64,000 nt of DNA from Sepiola atlantica (GCA_963556195.1 OY744551.1:13967596-14031595), one strand, 5' to 3'; shown: positions 13,163 to 24,190, counted from the stretch's first letter. The notes: a model not told the origin generated them from the letters alone. Numbers and translations: made by a program.

Positions 13163-13720
13163 TAACATAGCCACCCACCCCAAGACATTTCAAAATTATT
13201 TTTTAACTTGTATATACAAGATAAAACCCCCAGATATATTGCATATACCACAACCCCAACTACATTACCCCTTACAATCCCAATAAGGCTAAACCCATAT
13301 CCACCTTAACCCCATCAACCACAGATATAGCATTACACAGTAGATACCCATCGTTTTAAAATTTCTAGAATGAATCCCCCTAATTAAACACCTAGAAATA
13401 TAACTATCAAACCCTACAGAATTAAAGGAATTATAGATGATTGAGATTGAACACCCTTTCGTCAAACACAAAATCTATAATAGACTCATAAACTTTAGTA
13501 GATAAAACTAACAGAATTAACTAAATAATAAACTTAACACGAATGCATATGGCAATGATACTTCAACATTAGTCATCCCTTAGATGAACCCTTTCACTGA
13601 CAAAAGATATTCTCCGTCAACATCCAGCCATTATAAAACAATTAATCCACTCGAATACATATCCCCCATATACAAAAAATATTTCATGAAATATTTTTTG
13701 AAAAAGATAATACAAAACTA
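12840..13720. other. G-poor, A/C-rich stretch
   Basis: The plus strand is strikingly short of G over almost 0.9 kb, interrupted by a (TA)n run (13123-13160). A comparable stretch is at 49960-51240, and both contain a TAGATAAAA(G)CTAACAG-like segment (about 13500 and 50848). No frame is open for long. Possibly decayed retroelement. Confidence 0.45.
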
Positions 13721-13919
13721 TAAATAATAAACAAAAACTAACAAATCAATAAATCAATAACTTAATAATCCCCACCAAGAGATTAATCAATAAATTATGG
13801 CACACAGTTATCCCTAAAAATAAACACACTTTCGAACCAGTAAAACAGACCACACCTACCAAAAATAATTAAATTAATTTTAATAAAACTTAATTACGAT
13901 TAAGATCTATATATTATTT

Positions 13920-14500
13920 TTAACCCTGACCCCGTACTTCTTTTCAAAGGGACGTGTCAACAATGCACCGTTTTTAAATGATAAATTCAGACGCCATCCC
14001 GATTTGTTTTCGGGTTTTTTTTTTCAGGTCGATATTTAAAATACAAAACTACAAATGAATAAATAAGTAAATAAAACACGAAATAAAATAAAACCTTTTA
14101 AAACAAAAAAACTATAAATAAAATAAATAATAAATAAAATAAAACTCAATACATACAATTGTACCCGGCATATCTTTCCAAAGGAGACTACAGTATAACA
14201 CAGTTTTTAAACGATGAATTAACCCCCTCCCTTTGTTTTAATCTTTCAAGACGCCGTAAATCCCCTACGATCTATAAGCAATCTTCAAAATACAACTCTT
14301 TAAAATATAATAAAATCTACTAATAAATAATTAATTAAATAAAACAATTAGTAGAATAAAATAAACACATTTTTAACTCACATAGAAAGAAAGAAAATAA
14401 AACTCAATGATTCCCAACCAATATACATTTTCCAAAGAGATACTTCAGCAATGTACTTTTTTTTATAGATGAACATAAACGATATTGCTCATTGTCATTT
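13920..14500. repeat. Tandem repeat, about 245-bp unit, about 2.4 copies
   Basis: Segments starting near 13921, 14161 and 14415 share TTTCCAAAGG-like, GTTTTTAAACGATGAA-like and AAAATACAA motifs in the same order, separated by A-rich spacers. Confidence 0.6.
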
Positions 14501-14650
14501 TGGCCTCATTTTAGTACGCTAACGATTCGCTTTGGGTAATCTTTTTCTTTTTAATTTAACAGTCAACCTATCTGGATGAAACCGCGGTACGATTCTGCAA
14601 TATGTAACATAAAGGTTTCAAATAATATATATATATATATTAAAGGTTTC

Positions 14651-14697
<47 letters not shown>

Positions 14698-14970
14698 AAG
14701 TAGAATAAGTGCGCTCCATCTACGATTTGAACTCAACATCTCACTATTGATTTTACTTCATTCTTGAGCACTTTCCTATACTGCCTTCACGAAACTTTTT
14801 CTTCTATATCATAATCTCCTACCATTGGACACCTTATCAACGGACAATTACCATCTGGACAAACCCATATCTTTTTTACACGAACTTTTTTTCACACTCC
14901 ATTTTCTTAATAATATTTTTTCAAATGTTGAATTTTGGCTTTCATACTGCCAACTTATCTATCTGTATAA

Positions 14971-15019
14971 TTCCTCTGATGAAAAGATCTCGATCTTTGA
15001 AAAGCCTTGGCGTAAGGAA
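14971..15019 (+). ncRNA. Hammerhead ribozyme motif (type I arrangement)
   Basis: All parts of a hammerhead are present. Stem I is UUCCU (14971-14975) with AGGAA (15015-15019). The core CUGAUGA is at 14976-14982. Stem II is AAAGAU/AUCUUU with loop CUCG. GAAA is at 14999-15002. Stem III pairs GCC with GGC around UU and closes with A15002-U15013, with one A-G mismatch. Predicted self-cleavage is after A15014 (GUA site). It lies in a repeat unit bounded by (TA)n at 14655-14694 and 15099-15148. A diverged copy is on the minus strand at 23879-23927. Penelope-like elements and retrozymes are the known carriers of such motifs. Confidence 0.8.
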
Positions 15020-15095
15020 AGAATAATAAACATAATTTTATTACAGAATATACCTAGCATTGAACAATCAAAGTTTGAAATAAATCTGGACATTC

Positions 15096-15098
<3 letters not shown>

Positions 15099-15149
<51 letters not shown>

Positions 15150-15162
15150 CTAGCTAGCTAGC

Positions 15163-15236
<74 letters not shown>

Positions 15237-15262
15237 TGAGATAGATAGATAGATAGATAGAT
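15099..15262. repeat. (TA)n then (GCTA)n then (GATA)n microsatellite
   Basis: About 50 bp of TA, four GCTA units and nearly 100 bp of GATA in succession. Confidence 0.95.
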
Positions 15263-15369
15263 ATCACTGGGCCAATACCAGAAACATCACTTGAGATAAT
15301 CATCTGTCGATCTATGGGCATGAAAATCTGACTGACCAGGCGGTCCCAATTCGTAATTATATACTTTTC

Positions 15370-15430
15370 ATAGTATCACTTGAACTGGGGATTGACCCTT
15401 ACACCTCCATACGACTGTCACTGATTATTA
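15370..15430 (-). mobile_element. tRNA-derived SINE fragment
   Basis: The minus strand has a box-B-like GGGTCAATCCCC followed by GTGATACTA. The same order (GGTTCAATTACC, then GTGATACTA) is at 40262-40312 on the minus strand, so the two are copies of one family. Confidence 0.4.
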
Positions 15431-15688
15431 CGTCGACCCATGGATATATAAATTCTTATTCGATTTTGTAATACTAGCGCAGCCCGTGAAAAGTCCACAG
15501 TTGCATTCTTCATCTGTTTTATATAGCTACAATGCATTCTATGGACGTATGAAGCGATAGCAGTCCTCAGTAAAAACTTTTCTCAAACTAAAATTAGTAC
15601 TAATTAGTTATTATCGTATTAACTATTATCTGCCGATGCACTTGCGGTGTGGTAAAGAGGATTTAGTCTTGAGGTAGGTGCAGTTTGT

Positions 15689-15898
15689 TTAGTCAAAATT
15701 GTGGGTAAATGTGTTTCTATGTATGACTCTAGCGTTAGTGGGATTGTTGTGTGTAAGGTTCCGTTTACGTTCATAAATGTGGGATTTTATATTTCTGAAC
15801 GTTTCGCTGATGTAAAACAATCGACATGAGGCATATATTATTTTGTAAATGCCGGCTAGAGAAGAAGTGTCCTTAGGGTGTAGGTGGGGATTTATCAT
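15689..15898 (-). pseudogene. Penelope-like element GIY-YIG endonuclease fragment
   Basis: The 69-codon minus frame reads AGIYKIIYASCRLFYISET, then HIYERKRNL and a His-rich end VIHRNTFTHNFD. This is the layout of the C-terminal GIY-YIG domain of Penelope-like retroelements, with YIG changed to YIS. No reverse-transcriptase part adjoins it. It is the only protein-level trace of the group thought to carry the hammerheads. Confidence 0.6.
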
Positions 15899-16187
15899 AT
15901 AACCTGTATTCTATTTTCATATATATTATATATGTGTGTGCACGTATACGTATGCGCGTGTTATAGATATAGAGCGATAACTGATAATGACTCGTATGAG
16001 AACTCCCAGTGAGCAAGATGGGAACTCCCACAGAATAAAAAAATGTAAAATCATCTGTGGAACAATACAACGAGGATGCTTCCCAGCTGACCACAGCATG
16101 GTCGTTTTCAAGTCTAATCTTAACAAATATTTGTCGACCCGTACTATTAAGTAATCAAATTCTGCCGATTAAAGTAATTTCAAAATA

Positions 16188-16572
16188 CAGGGTGGGCCAA
16201 AATAAGGGTCCTATCTTTAAATTTGAATAACTTGAATTTGAATAACTTCCACAAAATAAAAGTTAAACTCACCAAACTTTATGTGTGTGTAGACTGACCC
16301 TTCCGAGATTTTTTGAAATAAACAAAACAAATTTTAGCCGAAAAACACTTCTTAAAACTTACAAAAACTAAAGTATTGTTTTTTACACTGTTTTTGAGTT
16401 TTTTAAGCAAAAATAATGTTTTCTAAATGAGGGTACGTTCCTTAGGGCTAATACGGCTCATGCTTGCTTCGGAAGGGGTCCTTTACTTATTCTAAAAAAA
16501 AAAATTAAAAAAATCAATAAATAAAAAAGTTATGAATTTTTAAAAATAGGACCCTTATTTTTGCCCACCCTG
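16188..16572. mobile_element. MITE with TIRs and TA target duplication
   Basis: CAGGGTGGGCCAAAATAAGG at the left and its inverted copy at the right (ending ...CCCACCCTG) give about 30-bp TIRs flanked by TA at 16186 and 16573. It is 385 bp with no coding capacity. TA duplication and the end sequence suggest mobilisation by a Tc1/mariner-type transposase. Confidence 0.85.
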
Positions 16573-16999
16573 TATATCTGGTTATGGGGGTCTATCTCCG
16601 AAACCTTTGTATACGTTTCTGACATATTTTAATTCTATGGACGTCCGTCGCAACCGAACACCACCTTCTATAATTGTACACACTTTCGAGAGAATAAATC
16701 GTATATTCCGATCCGACGATTAAGAAATAGTCATTTAATTCAAGTGTTACGTTCGACACAACAGCGGCTCGGTATGATTTGTTTCGAATTATTATTTTTT
16801 GCATTGAATATTCGGTGATAGGGCGATCATATCTTAATAATCTGGAGGATGATAACGTACGTATTAAAATTAAATTATTATATAAGTATTTTGAAAGCGC
16901 TGCGTTACCTCCATGTTCTAGGTTTTAATATTTACTTTACATGCTATAGTTTTTAAAAAAAAATAATTCGAGTCATTTTGTTTTATGTAAAGAAAATTT

Positions 17000-17340
17000 A
17001 GTGATAAAGCATGAACGATCAGTTGAAGAGAGAATTCGGCCAGGTGCACCGAGGAACGGCCATTACAATGTTGAGTACAATAATAAAGGCTATCGTTGTC
17101 ATCCATTGCCAATCTAATTAGAATTACTCGAAGCACATCCACAAACAAATGGTCGGAAACTTATTCTTAATGTATGCGTACGACATGCAACAATTTTTAA
17201 AAATCAAAGAATTCCGACAACAAATTCAAAATCGGAATCTAACAACAAAATCCCGTGATATTTTTCACACAATTTTAAAGTGCGACGAAGGGTGGGTTGT
17301 TTATAATAATCTGCGACGATCACTTGAATGTTAAAAATGA
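17000..17340 (+). pseudogene. Mariner transposase fragment
   Basis: Plus-strand frames contain STIIKAIVVIHCQSN, then after a stop HIHKQMVGN and DIFHTILKCDEGWVVYNN. The last block is the first catalytic motif (TCDEKWVxYDN) of mariner transposases. It is only the N-terminal half, and the frame ends at 17334. Confidence 0.6.
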
Positions 17341-17458
17341 CATTTTAAAAAACAACATAAGTATCAAACGAAGTTATTACGACTTGTTCGTTGTATATAT
17401 TGAAAATCACACTATTAGTGAATAAACGGCGTTATTCTTTTTTTAACACTTAACATAG

Positions 17459-17940
17459 TTCACCTCAAACAAGGCAGACCGCCACTGTAAGGGCTACTGA
17501 GAAAAAGGGTGAGAGTTTTTTTTTTAGGGGGGGGGGAATGTCCACCTAAATTCAGAGGTGTGCAGCGAGATGTATGTTTTAAATTTCTGCATATCAGTAC
17601 CGTCAGGAAAACAGGGGGCAGGGAGAGAGTTCCAGAGTCCAGCGGCACAGGAAAGAAGTTTGGAGTCGAAAGCTCTTCGGCATCTGGGGACCTCACCAGT
17701 GAATGGATGGAATTTGGCAAATTGTCGGGTTGCTCTTGAGAATTTGCGTTGTGGGGGCACCAGAGCAGCAAGTTCATCAGAGCACAGTCCATTGAAGTAC
17801 TTGTAAAACAGGCACAAGGAAGCAATATTGCGGCGGTGGGACAGTGACTTTAGCTTGGTGAATAGTGAGGGACTTATTAAGTTGGCGACTTTTTTTGGAC
17901 CTTGTCTAAGAGGGAGAGCGAATCATTTTCAGTATATTGA
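17459..17940 (-). mobile_element. LINE ORF2 3' end (jockey/CR1-like)
   Basis: The minus frame 17817-17524 reads MCLFYKYFNGLCSDELAALV, then GLWNSLPAPCF and FKTYISLH, ending in a pyrimidine-run region. A second frame is partly open over the same stretch. The 3' terminus coincides with those of the copies at 21530, 43250 and 57356, as expected of 5'-truncated LINE insertions. Confidence 0.75.
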
Positions 17941-18254
17941 TGAGTTTATCCGTAAATCATATTTGTCTGTGAGTCGTCTACAGAAAATGTTAAATCCTGT
18001 TTCATGACCATGCTAAATTCTACCTCGAACATATATATTTGAGTAAACTTAACCAAAGAATTACATTTCATCCAGGCAATACTGCACGTGAAAATATTTA
18101 CCAAAAAAAGTTGAGACATAAAAAAATATTTTTCAAGATGCCAATTGCCGACGTTGGAAATGTATGCAACTGAGATACCTGCAATTTATCTTGTGTAGCA
18201 AAGCGGTGTATTTAATTTATCAGTTACACATATTTTAGGCTGATTTATAAGCAT

Positions 18255-19330
18255 TTAAATTGAGAGTGTGACACGTTGATGTGTTTTACTGATTCGATAT
18301 TAGTTTTTAATAATTTAATTAAATTAGTGATGGAATAATGTATAAAAATGAGAGAAATCGGAACCGATGAATAACAAAACGCACAAGAAAAAGAAAGAAA
18401 ACTTTAATATTTCTACAACCAGAATTAGCAGCAGTGAGATTCCTTAATTTGTCTTTTGTTTTCAAATTAAAGCAACTTTTGTTTTGTATATATTAGTGTT
18501 ATACTAGCAGACTCATGGCACGCCGTTGCCCGTCGAAGTTGATTAACCGAACAATTTCATGGCCTCAACCTGAATCTATTGAATTATTTGCTGTTTATAC
18601 TTGTCCGGTCTTAACGTAGACTCGACGAGATCAATGTAAACCACGGACCGTAATAGTAAAAAAAGCAACCTTTGAAAAGTGTTATGTAATTAGCTCAAAG
18701 AATTCGCAATACTTTTTCGTAATTTGTCCATATCTAATATATGGCATCCAGTATCTCGGGAGAGCTCAATGACTGGCTACTCGAATGGTGCAGAGACTAT
18801 ATGATCTTCTCTAAGAACATTGTGTATTGTGATTGTTTTTATTTTTATTAGTAACATTGATTTTACTTTGAATCTATAAGCATTTAAAGTTAGAGTTTGA
18901 AACGGTGGTGTGTTTTACTAGTACGTTATTAGTTGATTATTTAAGTTAAATAAAATATGGAAAAATGGAAGGATATAAATGAGAACCGATGGAAGACAAG
19001 AAAGTATTAGTCTTAGAAACAACGTCTTTCTGAATCCACAGTAAAAAAATACTTTAAGATTCCTGAAACCAGAATTAGCAGCAGTCAAATTACTTAACTT
19101 GTCTTTCGTCTCTAAATAAAGCAATACAATATATTTTTTAAATTATTGTTATACATTTTATTGTTAATTGGCACATTAATGTCCCGGCATGCCTTGTGAA
19201 AGATAAGTACCCCCAAAATATACTGGCCTCAAACTCAAACTATGAAATTATTTGCTGTTTGCAGTTCGGTGCGAATGCAATACCTACGATCTCAATGTAT
19301 AACAGCTACTTAAATACTAAAAATAATCTT
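18255..19330. repeat. Tandem duplication, about 630-bp unit
   Basis: 18255-18870 and 18885-19330 share GTGTTTTACT, CCAGAATTAGCAGCAGT, CTTGTCTTT and ATTTGCTGTTT in order, moderately diverged. The unit has no coding frame. Confidence 0.65.
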
Positions 19331-19649
19331 AAAGCATGGAATTTGCAAATCGTATAACATATTGTGTACTTATCTCAAATAGTTTTAAATATTCTTTTGT
19401 AATAATACCTACCATGCTGCACCTTGGTTTTACTTTCAGCAGCCTCGTAACTATCACTTCCCTTATTTTGTCCTGTAGTCCTAACATTTCATGGGCGATG
19501 TTTCTGACAAAGGGGAGATATGTACTGTTTTGTGGGTCGCAATCTATCCGCCTAACAGTTATTGTTGGCTAGTTTTTGACAAGAGTTCACTTATGCAAAT
19601 GACCATTTTTTACATGGGCGAATTCTCGTCAGCATAAAAAGAGAAAAAA

Positions 19650-19985
19650 TTTCCTCCCGGCGTGTAGCGATAACATTCAGTTAGTATCAAGTCACTGACA
19701 TACCAGTCGAGGTTCCAATCTCGCCAATCAGTCAGACAGAAATCGGAGCAGTTCGGTGGCCTTTGATCTGTCGGTCTGAGGTATTCGTCCTGGGTAGTCC
19801 GTGAAGGTCACCCTCCCAGGCCTTGCCGCCCCTCTTTGTGATAGAGTAAGTTTATTGCTTACTGCATGAGGCGACCGACCGTGGAATACCGACAGGGCTG
19901 CCCAAGCATTTTTTAAATGTTAAGAGTGCTCCCCTACTCTCCCCCTACATTCCGGCCTTGTGCCACATTTTCCTACGGTATTAAG
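19650..19985 (+). mobile_element. SINE with tRNA-like head and the same body as the U2-headed SINEs
   Basis: 19655-19740 holds a tRNA-like head (TAGCGATAACATT, an anticodon-arm-like ACTGACATACCAGT, box B GAGGTTCCAATCTC). From about 19805 the body (CACCCTCCCAGGCC, GAGTAAGTTTATTGCTTACTG, GGGCTGCCCA) and the tail (GGCCTTGTGCC) match the U2-headed SINEs at 39340, 39667, 44020 and 51904. Confidence 0.65.
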
Positions 19986-20399
19986 GAAGCAAATACCGTG
20001 ACGAAAATATTAAAATACCTTGAATGTTAAGCGAGAAAAGTAGAAAGAAAATTGAATTGGCGCTTTGTGTCGGGTTACTTGATTGACGAGAGTCGGATGA
20101 TTTTTTAGAGTTGGCGTCATAGCGTTTTTGGAGAATTGTTAATACAATTCGGCAGTCGGACTTTTAAATATTAGTCGTGTTTTTTTTTTCGATTTTTTAA
20201 AACTTTCACTTCTACAGTATCTGCCTCATTTGTGAGAGAGTCTTGTACAAAATGTTTGGTCAGTTTTGTGATGGAAGTTTTATTTCTTGGTTCTTGTTTA
20301 TTCATGTTGATGTATCATCATAACATTTCGGTTCTGCGAGTTCATCAGAAATTGGCCACTTCTCAAAACAGTGGATCGAGGTTAATGATTAATTTCTAA

Positions 20400-20860
20400 G
20401 AGACTCATACAACCTGCTCTTCTGACAATATAACGCCTTGGTAAACAGTGGTTTCTGTACATCATTCTTTACAGTTTCAACATTTCCTTGTTTTGCTGTC
20501 TAGTCTGTTAAGATCTTTTTGTGGCAAGCTTATAATGCCAAAGCGGTATGTTATCATTGGCACGGCAAGTTGGTTTATGGCAATTATTTTGTGTTTGTTT
20601 GTAAGGTGTGATTTGCAGATTTTTCTTACATGGTGTATATACTCGCTGCCAATTGTTGAGTATGCCAATCCGAATGACATGTTTAGATTCCGAAAAAAAA
20701 AATCAAGATTGTACAAAAGAACAGGAACTCTACTTAGTTTCTAGAAACTATTCTTTTAAAAAGAACACCGACAAAATCAGATCATTCTTCAAAATAGAAT
20801 TATTACAAAAGATTGATACGTTTATTTCATCTGTTTAAATTATGTCGTAGATTAAACCTC
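20400..20860 (-). mobile_element. LINE fragment of a second type
   Basis: The minus frame 20716-20477 reads GSEYIHHVRKICKSHLTNKHK then INQLAVPMITYRFGII and DLNRLDSKTRK. This is the segment after the catalytic core of non-LTR reverse transcriptases (the AxPVxxYxxGxxxW...DRKTRK region). It is not the same family as 17459. Confidence 0.65.
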
Positions 20861-20956
20861 ACAAAACCGACACATTCTAAGGAAAGTTAAACATGTTTTT
20901 CTTGCATTTGAAATAAATGAAAACTGTACTCTGTTTCTAGTTTGAAAAAAATATCA

Positions 20957-21375
20957 TGTTATGGGGGTCTATTTCAGAAATTCTTGAGGGAGGTTGTGAC
21001 ATATTTCCATGTAATGGACGTCCAGCGCGGAGGCATACAACACGATATTATTGTATCATCTGTATCTAAACTGAAATAAACATACCTAAGTATTCTGGTT
21101 AATATACTTTCGGAATATACTTGGTTTCGCTCTAAAACTCTTGTAGGAGTTTGCGACATACGTCTATTTTTTAGACGCCCGGCGCGAACAAAGACCCCAC
21201 GATATTATTGTACCATCTGTGTTTAAACTGAAACATATTTTGCTAAGTACTCTTATTAATGTAGTTTCAGAATATACTTTGTTGCGGAGTTTGTGACTTA
21301 CATTTTATAGACGACCGGTACAAACGGATACCCCACAATATCATTGTACCATCTTTGAACAGAACAGAAATGACA
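20957..21375. repeat. Tandem repeat, about 140-bp unit, three copies
   Basis: Each unit has a GTTTGCGACATA-like start, a GGACGTCC/GACGCCC-like segment, a CACGATATTATTGTACCATC-like segment and CTAAGTATTCT. A related single unit with GTTATGGGGGTCTAT lies at 16577-16800. Confidence 0.75.
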
Positions 21376-21529
21376 CTTTGATCGTAGCCCGGAGGTCAAA
21401 CGAGTCTGTTTGAAAGAAAGGGTGGAAGCTGATAACTTACTACGAACATGAAATTTCCTTAGCGTTTTATTATATAGATTTCAGTCAGAATTCGAAGTCG
21501 ATATGAATTTTCTTTTTTATTAACTTTAA

Positions 21530-22335
21530 TTCACCCCAGACAAGGCACATTGCATCTGAGACGTAAATTGCTACTGTTGATTAGGGGTCAGAACTTATTG
21601 AGACCATCCTACGTGAGGACTTGTGCAGCAAGATATTTGTTCACATTACACATAAATTTCTGACTGCCGGTAGAGGCAGGTAACCGCAGAGCAGGGAGGA
21701 ATTTCCAAAGGCTGCTAGGTTCATCAAAAAAAAACTATTAGAGTAGAAATACCTCTGCTATCTGGGGTCCTCTACAATGAATGGATGGGACTTACATGAT
21801 TGTCGCGTTGGTTGGGTGTATTTACGTCCGGGGTGTACCAGAGCATCCAGTTCATCGGAACACATTCCATTGAATTACTTGTAAAACAAGCAAAGGAGTG
21901 CAACATGGACTAAAGCTTGGTGGACAGTAAGAGAGCTATAAAATTAGCGACACATATTTAGACCCTGTCTAAAGGGGGTAGACTAGTGGGTGATGCACAA
22001 GCCCAGATGTGACAACAATACTCCATGGGCGGATGGTGGCTTTGTAGAGATATAGAATACTGGCAGGTGCGATGAGTTTTTTAGCACGGTAGCAGATGCC
22101 CACTTTCCTTGCAGCAGCCTTGGCGATGTATTCTATGTATTTGTTCCAATTCGTGTTACATTTGAAGAGGAGTTTGAACGTTGCAATCTCAGGTATTATT
22201 AGCCATGGTAATCAGTTGATGAAAAAGTGTATTGTAGTTTTTAAAGGATAGGAACTTTGTCTTAGTGGCATTAAATGCTACCATCCATTCATGTGCCTAT
22301 TACACTACAGACTGGAGGTCACTTTCTCAGTAACA
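21530..22335 (-). mobile_element. LINE ORF2 3' part (jockey/CR1-like)
   Basis: It has the same 3' end as the 43250 copy (ACAAGGCACATTGC for ACAAGGCAAGCCGC). It continues through the segments corresponding to ELDALV, the 'YCCHIWA' block near 22010 and the WKVTFNATK block near 22270, all with stops. Confidence 0.7.
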
Positions 22336-22732
22336 AGTTTTCTGTCAATCTAAGAGATGAATAATGGGTCACCTTATTTGGTATTCATGTTTATTCGAAA
22401 TATAAAGTACGGTATTCTCTTTTTAGTTGTGCCCCTATTTTTACATAACTCATCGCTTAAAACAAATAAAAACACAAGATCATAATAAATAACTAGCAAG
22501 GTTACCGGTTAATGCCTGTGAGAGTAGTCATTTTTTTTTCATCAACAACAAGTGATTTCCTATTGTGTGCACACATAAGGTAAATATTACAATAAACACC
22601 GAAACAAATAATCGAAATAAAACTAACCCTAACCCTAACCAAAAAAAAAACAATTAATACGCAATTTCAGACTGGATAACTTTGTCAGCTCCTTCAATTT
22701 CACGTATATGGACTGCTGTTTATAACTTGGAG

Positions 22733-22734
<2 letters not shown>

Positions 22735-22798
<64 letters not shown>
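22735..22798. repeat. (TA)n array
   Basis: It breaks a copy of the 23482 repeat family exactly where its hammerhead should begin. Confidence 0.95.
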
Positions 22799-22799
<1 letters not shown>

Positions 22800-22801
<2 letters not shown>

Positions 22802-23155
22802 TGACATTACTGCAGGTAACAAAAATTAAACTTTGAAAAAATATATGAAAATATATATAAAAATACATAAAGGTATATAAAACATCAAATATATCGGCCC
22901 AAAACATACTTTTTAGTAAAACTATACAGTTCATCCAAGTTTACAAAATATCAAAGAGGTTGATTAAAAAATAATCCAGTTGGTGAGTGGTGGTCCAAAA
23001 ATGACAAGAGGTATCTAGGCGGTAAATTCGTTGCGATTTATGCAATTTTCACTGTTATCTACTGCATCGATAGCAAACGAATTTCCCGCCTGAATACCTC
23101 TTGTCGTTTTTGGACCTCCATTCACCAATTAGATTATTTTTTAATCAACCTCTTT
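22800..23155. repeat. Repeat-family segment plus 200-bp foldback
   Basis: 22802-22945 matches 45236-45375 and, reversed, 23360-23470. It is followed by an inverted repeat (arms about 22956-23046 and 23068-23155) with GAGGTTGATTAAAAAATAAT at its outer ends. A single arm recurs at 45412-45500. Confidence 0.75.
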
Positions 23156-23481
23156 GCTACCTAAATATACATGTATCAAACTTGCTGTCTATATATGTGT
23201 GTGTGTGTTTTGAGGATTTAAATAATATTTTGAAATCAAGTTCAAAATAAAGTGCGTACACAAAGGTATTATAATTGTTTACAACTGTTTCAAAGCAGTG
23301 TTTATTTTTCCTGATTATGTTTCTCAATTTGTATGACCTGGATAGATTGTATGGATTCAACAAAAAGTATGTTTTTGGGTTGATATATTTGATGTTATGT
23401 ATTTTTATGTATTTGTGTATATAATTTTATATATTTTCAAAGCGTAATCTTATTACCTGTAGTAGTATAACTGCGGTAATT

Positions 23482-23528
23482 GTCCTCTGAAGAGAAGAAT
23501 TATCTTTGAAAACTCATGAGCTAAGGAC
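23482..23528 (+). ncRNA. Hammerhead ribozyme motif, second family
   Basis: Stem I GUCCU (23482-23486) pairs with AGGAC (23524-23528). The core is CUGAAGA (position 7 is variable in hammerheads). Stem II is GAAGA/UCUUU around AUUA, with a terminal G-U. GAAA is at 23508-23511. Stem III is CUC/GAG closed by A23511-U23522 with one A-C mismatch. Predicted cleavage follows A23523 (CUA). Relatives with a damaged core occur at 45179-45224 (minus) and about 1590-1640 (plus), both followed by the same about 70-bp segment. Confidence 0.75.
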
Positions 23529-23719
23529 TTTAAGATACTTTGCTTGAACTTTGAATTCTAATACAATTTGATTGACACCTTATTTTATTACTTCATTTTA
23601 TATTATAATTTTATATTATAATATTAATGCTCTATCCAGTATATTGAGCTTCAGTTTTTATTCGGATGTTTCACTAATTATAAGATATTAGTTGACGCTT
23701 ATATCTTTTGTGGGATTGC

Positions 23720-23721
<2 letters not shown>

Positions 23722-23772
<51 letters not shown>

Positions 23773-23977
23773 GTAGAAGAAATAAGAGTGATGAACATGT
23801 ACGAATGTCCAGATGTATTTTAAACTTAGATTGTTCAATGCAAGGTATATTCTTTTATAAACTAATGTTTATTGTTCTTTCCTTAAGCCAAGGCTTTTCA
23901 AAGATCGTAATCTTATCATCAGAGGAGATATACAGATAGATAAGTTGGCTGTGGAAAAGCCAAAGTTCAAACATTTG

Positions 23978-24038
<61 letters not shown>
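23722..24038. repeat. Hammerhead unit between two (TA)n arrays
   Basis: (TA)n at 23722-23769 and 23980-24038 enclose about 210 bp that contains the minus-strand ribozyme. Confidence 0.8.
23879..23927 (-). ncRNA. Hammerhead ribozyme motif, copy of the 14971 family
   Basis: On the minus strand: stem I UCCU/AGGA, core CUGAUGA (23922 down to 23916), stem II AAGAU/AUCUU with loop UACG and a U-U at its base, GAAA, and a fully paired stem III AAGCC/GGCUU that can close on a CUUG loop. Predicted cleavage is after UUA. The flanks match those of the 14971 copy for about 50 bp upstream and about 90 bp downstream. The unit lies between (TA)n arrays at 23722-23769 and 23980-24038. Confidence 0.7.
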
Positions 24039-24039
<1 letters not shown>

Positions 24040-24054
24040 AACATCTCTATATAT

Positions 24055-24190
24055 TTATCCCTCTACCTTTTCTCTCTCTATCTCTCTTTATTTATCCTTA
24101 TCCCCTCTCGCTCTTTCCCTTTCTCCCTCTCTTTCTCTTTCTTTATATCTTCTATTTCTCTCTCTCTCTCTCTAACTCTCTCTCTAACTC
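24055..24190. repeat. Pyrimidine-rich (CT)n tract
   Basis: Imperfect TCTCTC and TTTCTC runs about 340 bp before the conserved promoter block of gene B. Confidence 0.9.

Noticed and set aside
19655..19740. Possible functional tRNA gene
   Set aside because: Acceptor stem does not pair and the sequence runs into SINE body.
20335..20375. CTGATGA...GAAA on the minus strand
   Set aside because: Intervening bases do not form stem II, and stem I is not supported.
22620..22645. Interstitial telomere-like CTAACCCTAACC run (also near 12200)
   Set aside because: Two or three units only, expected by chance in AT-rich DNA.
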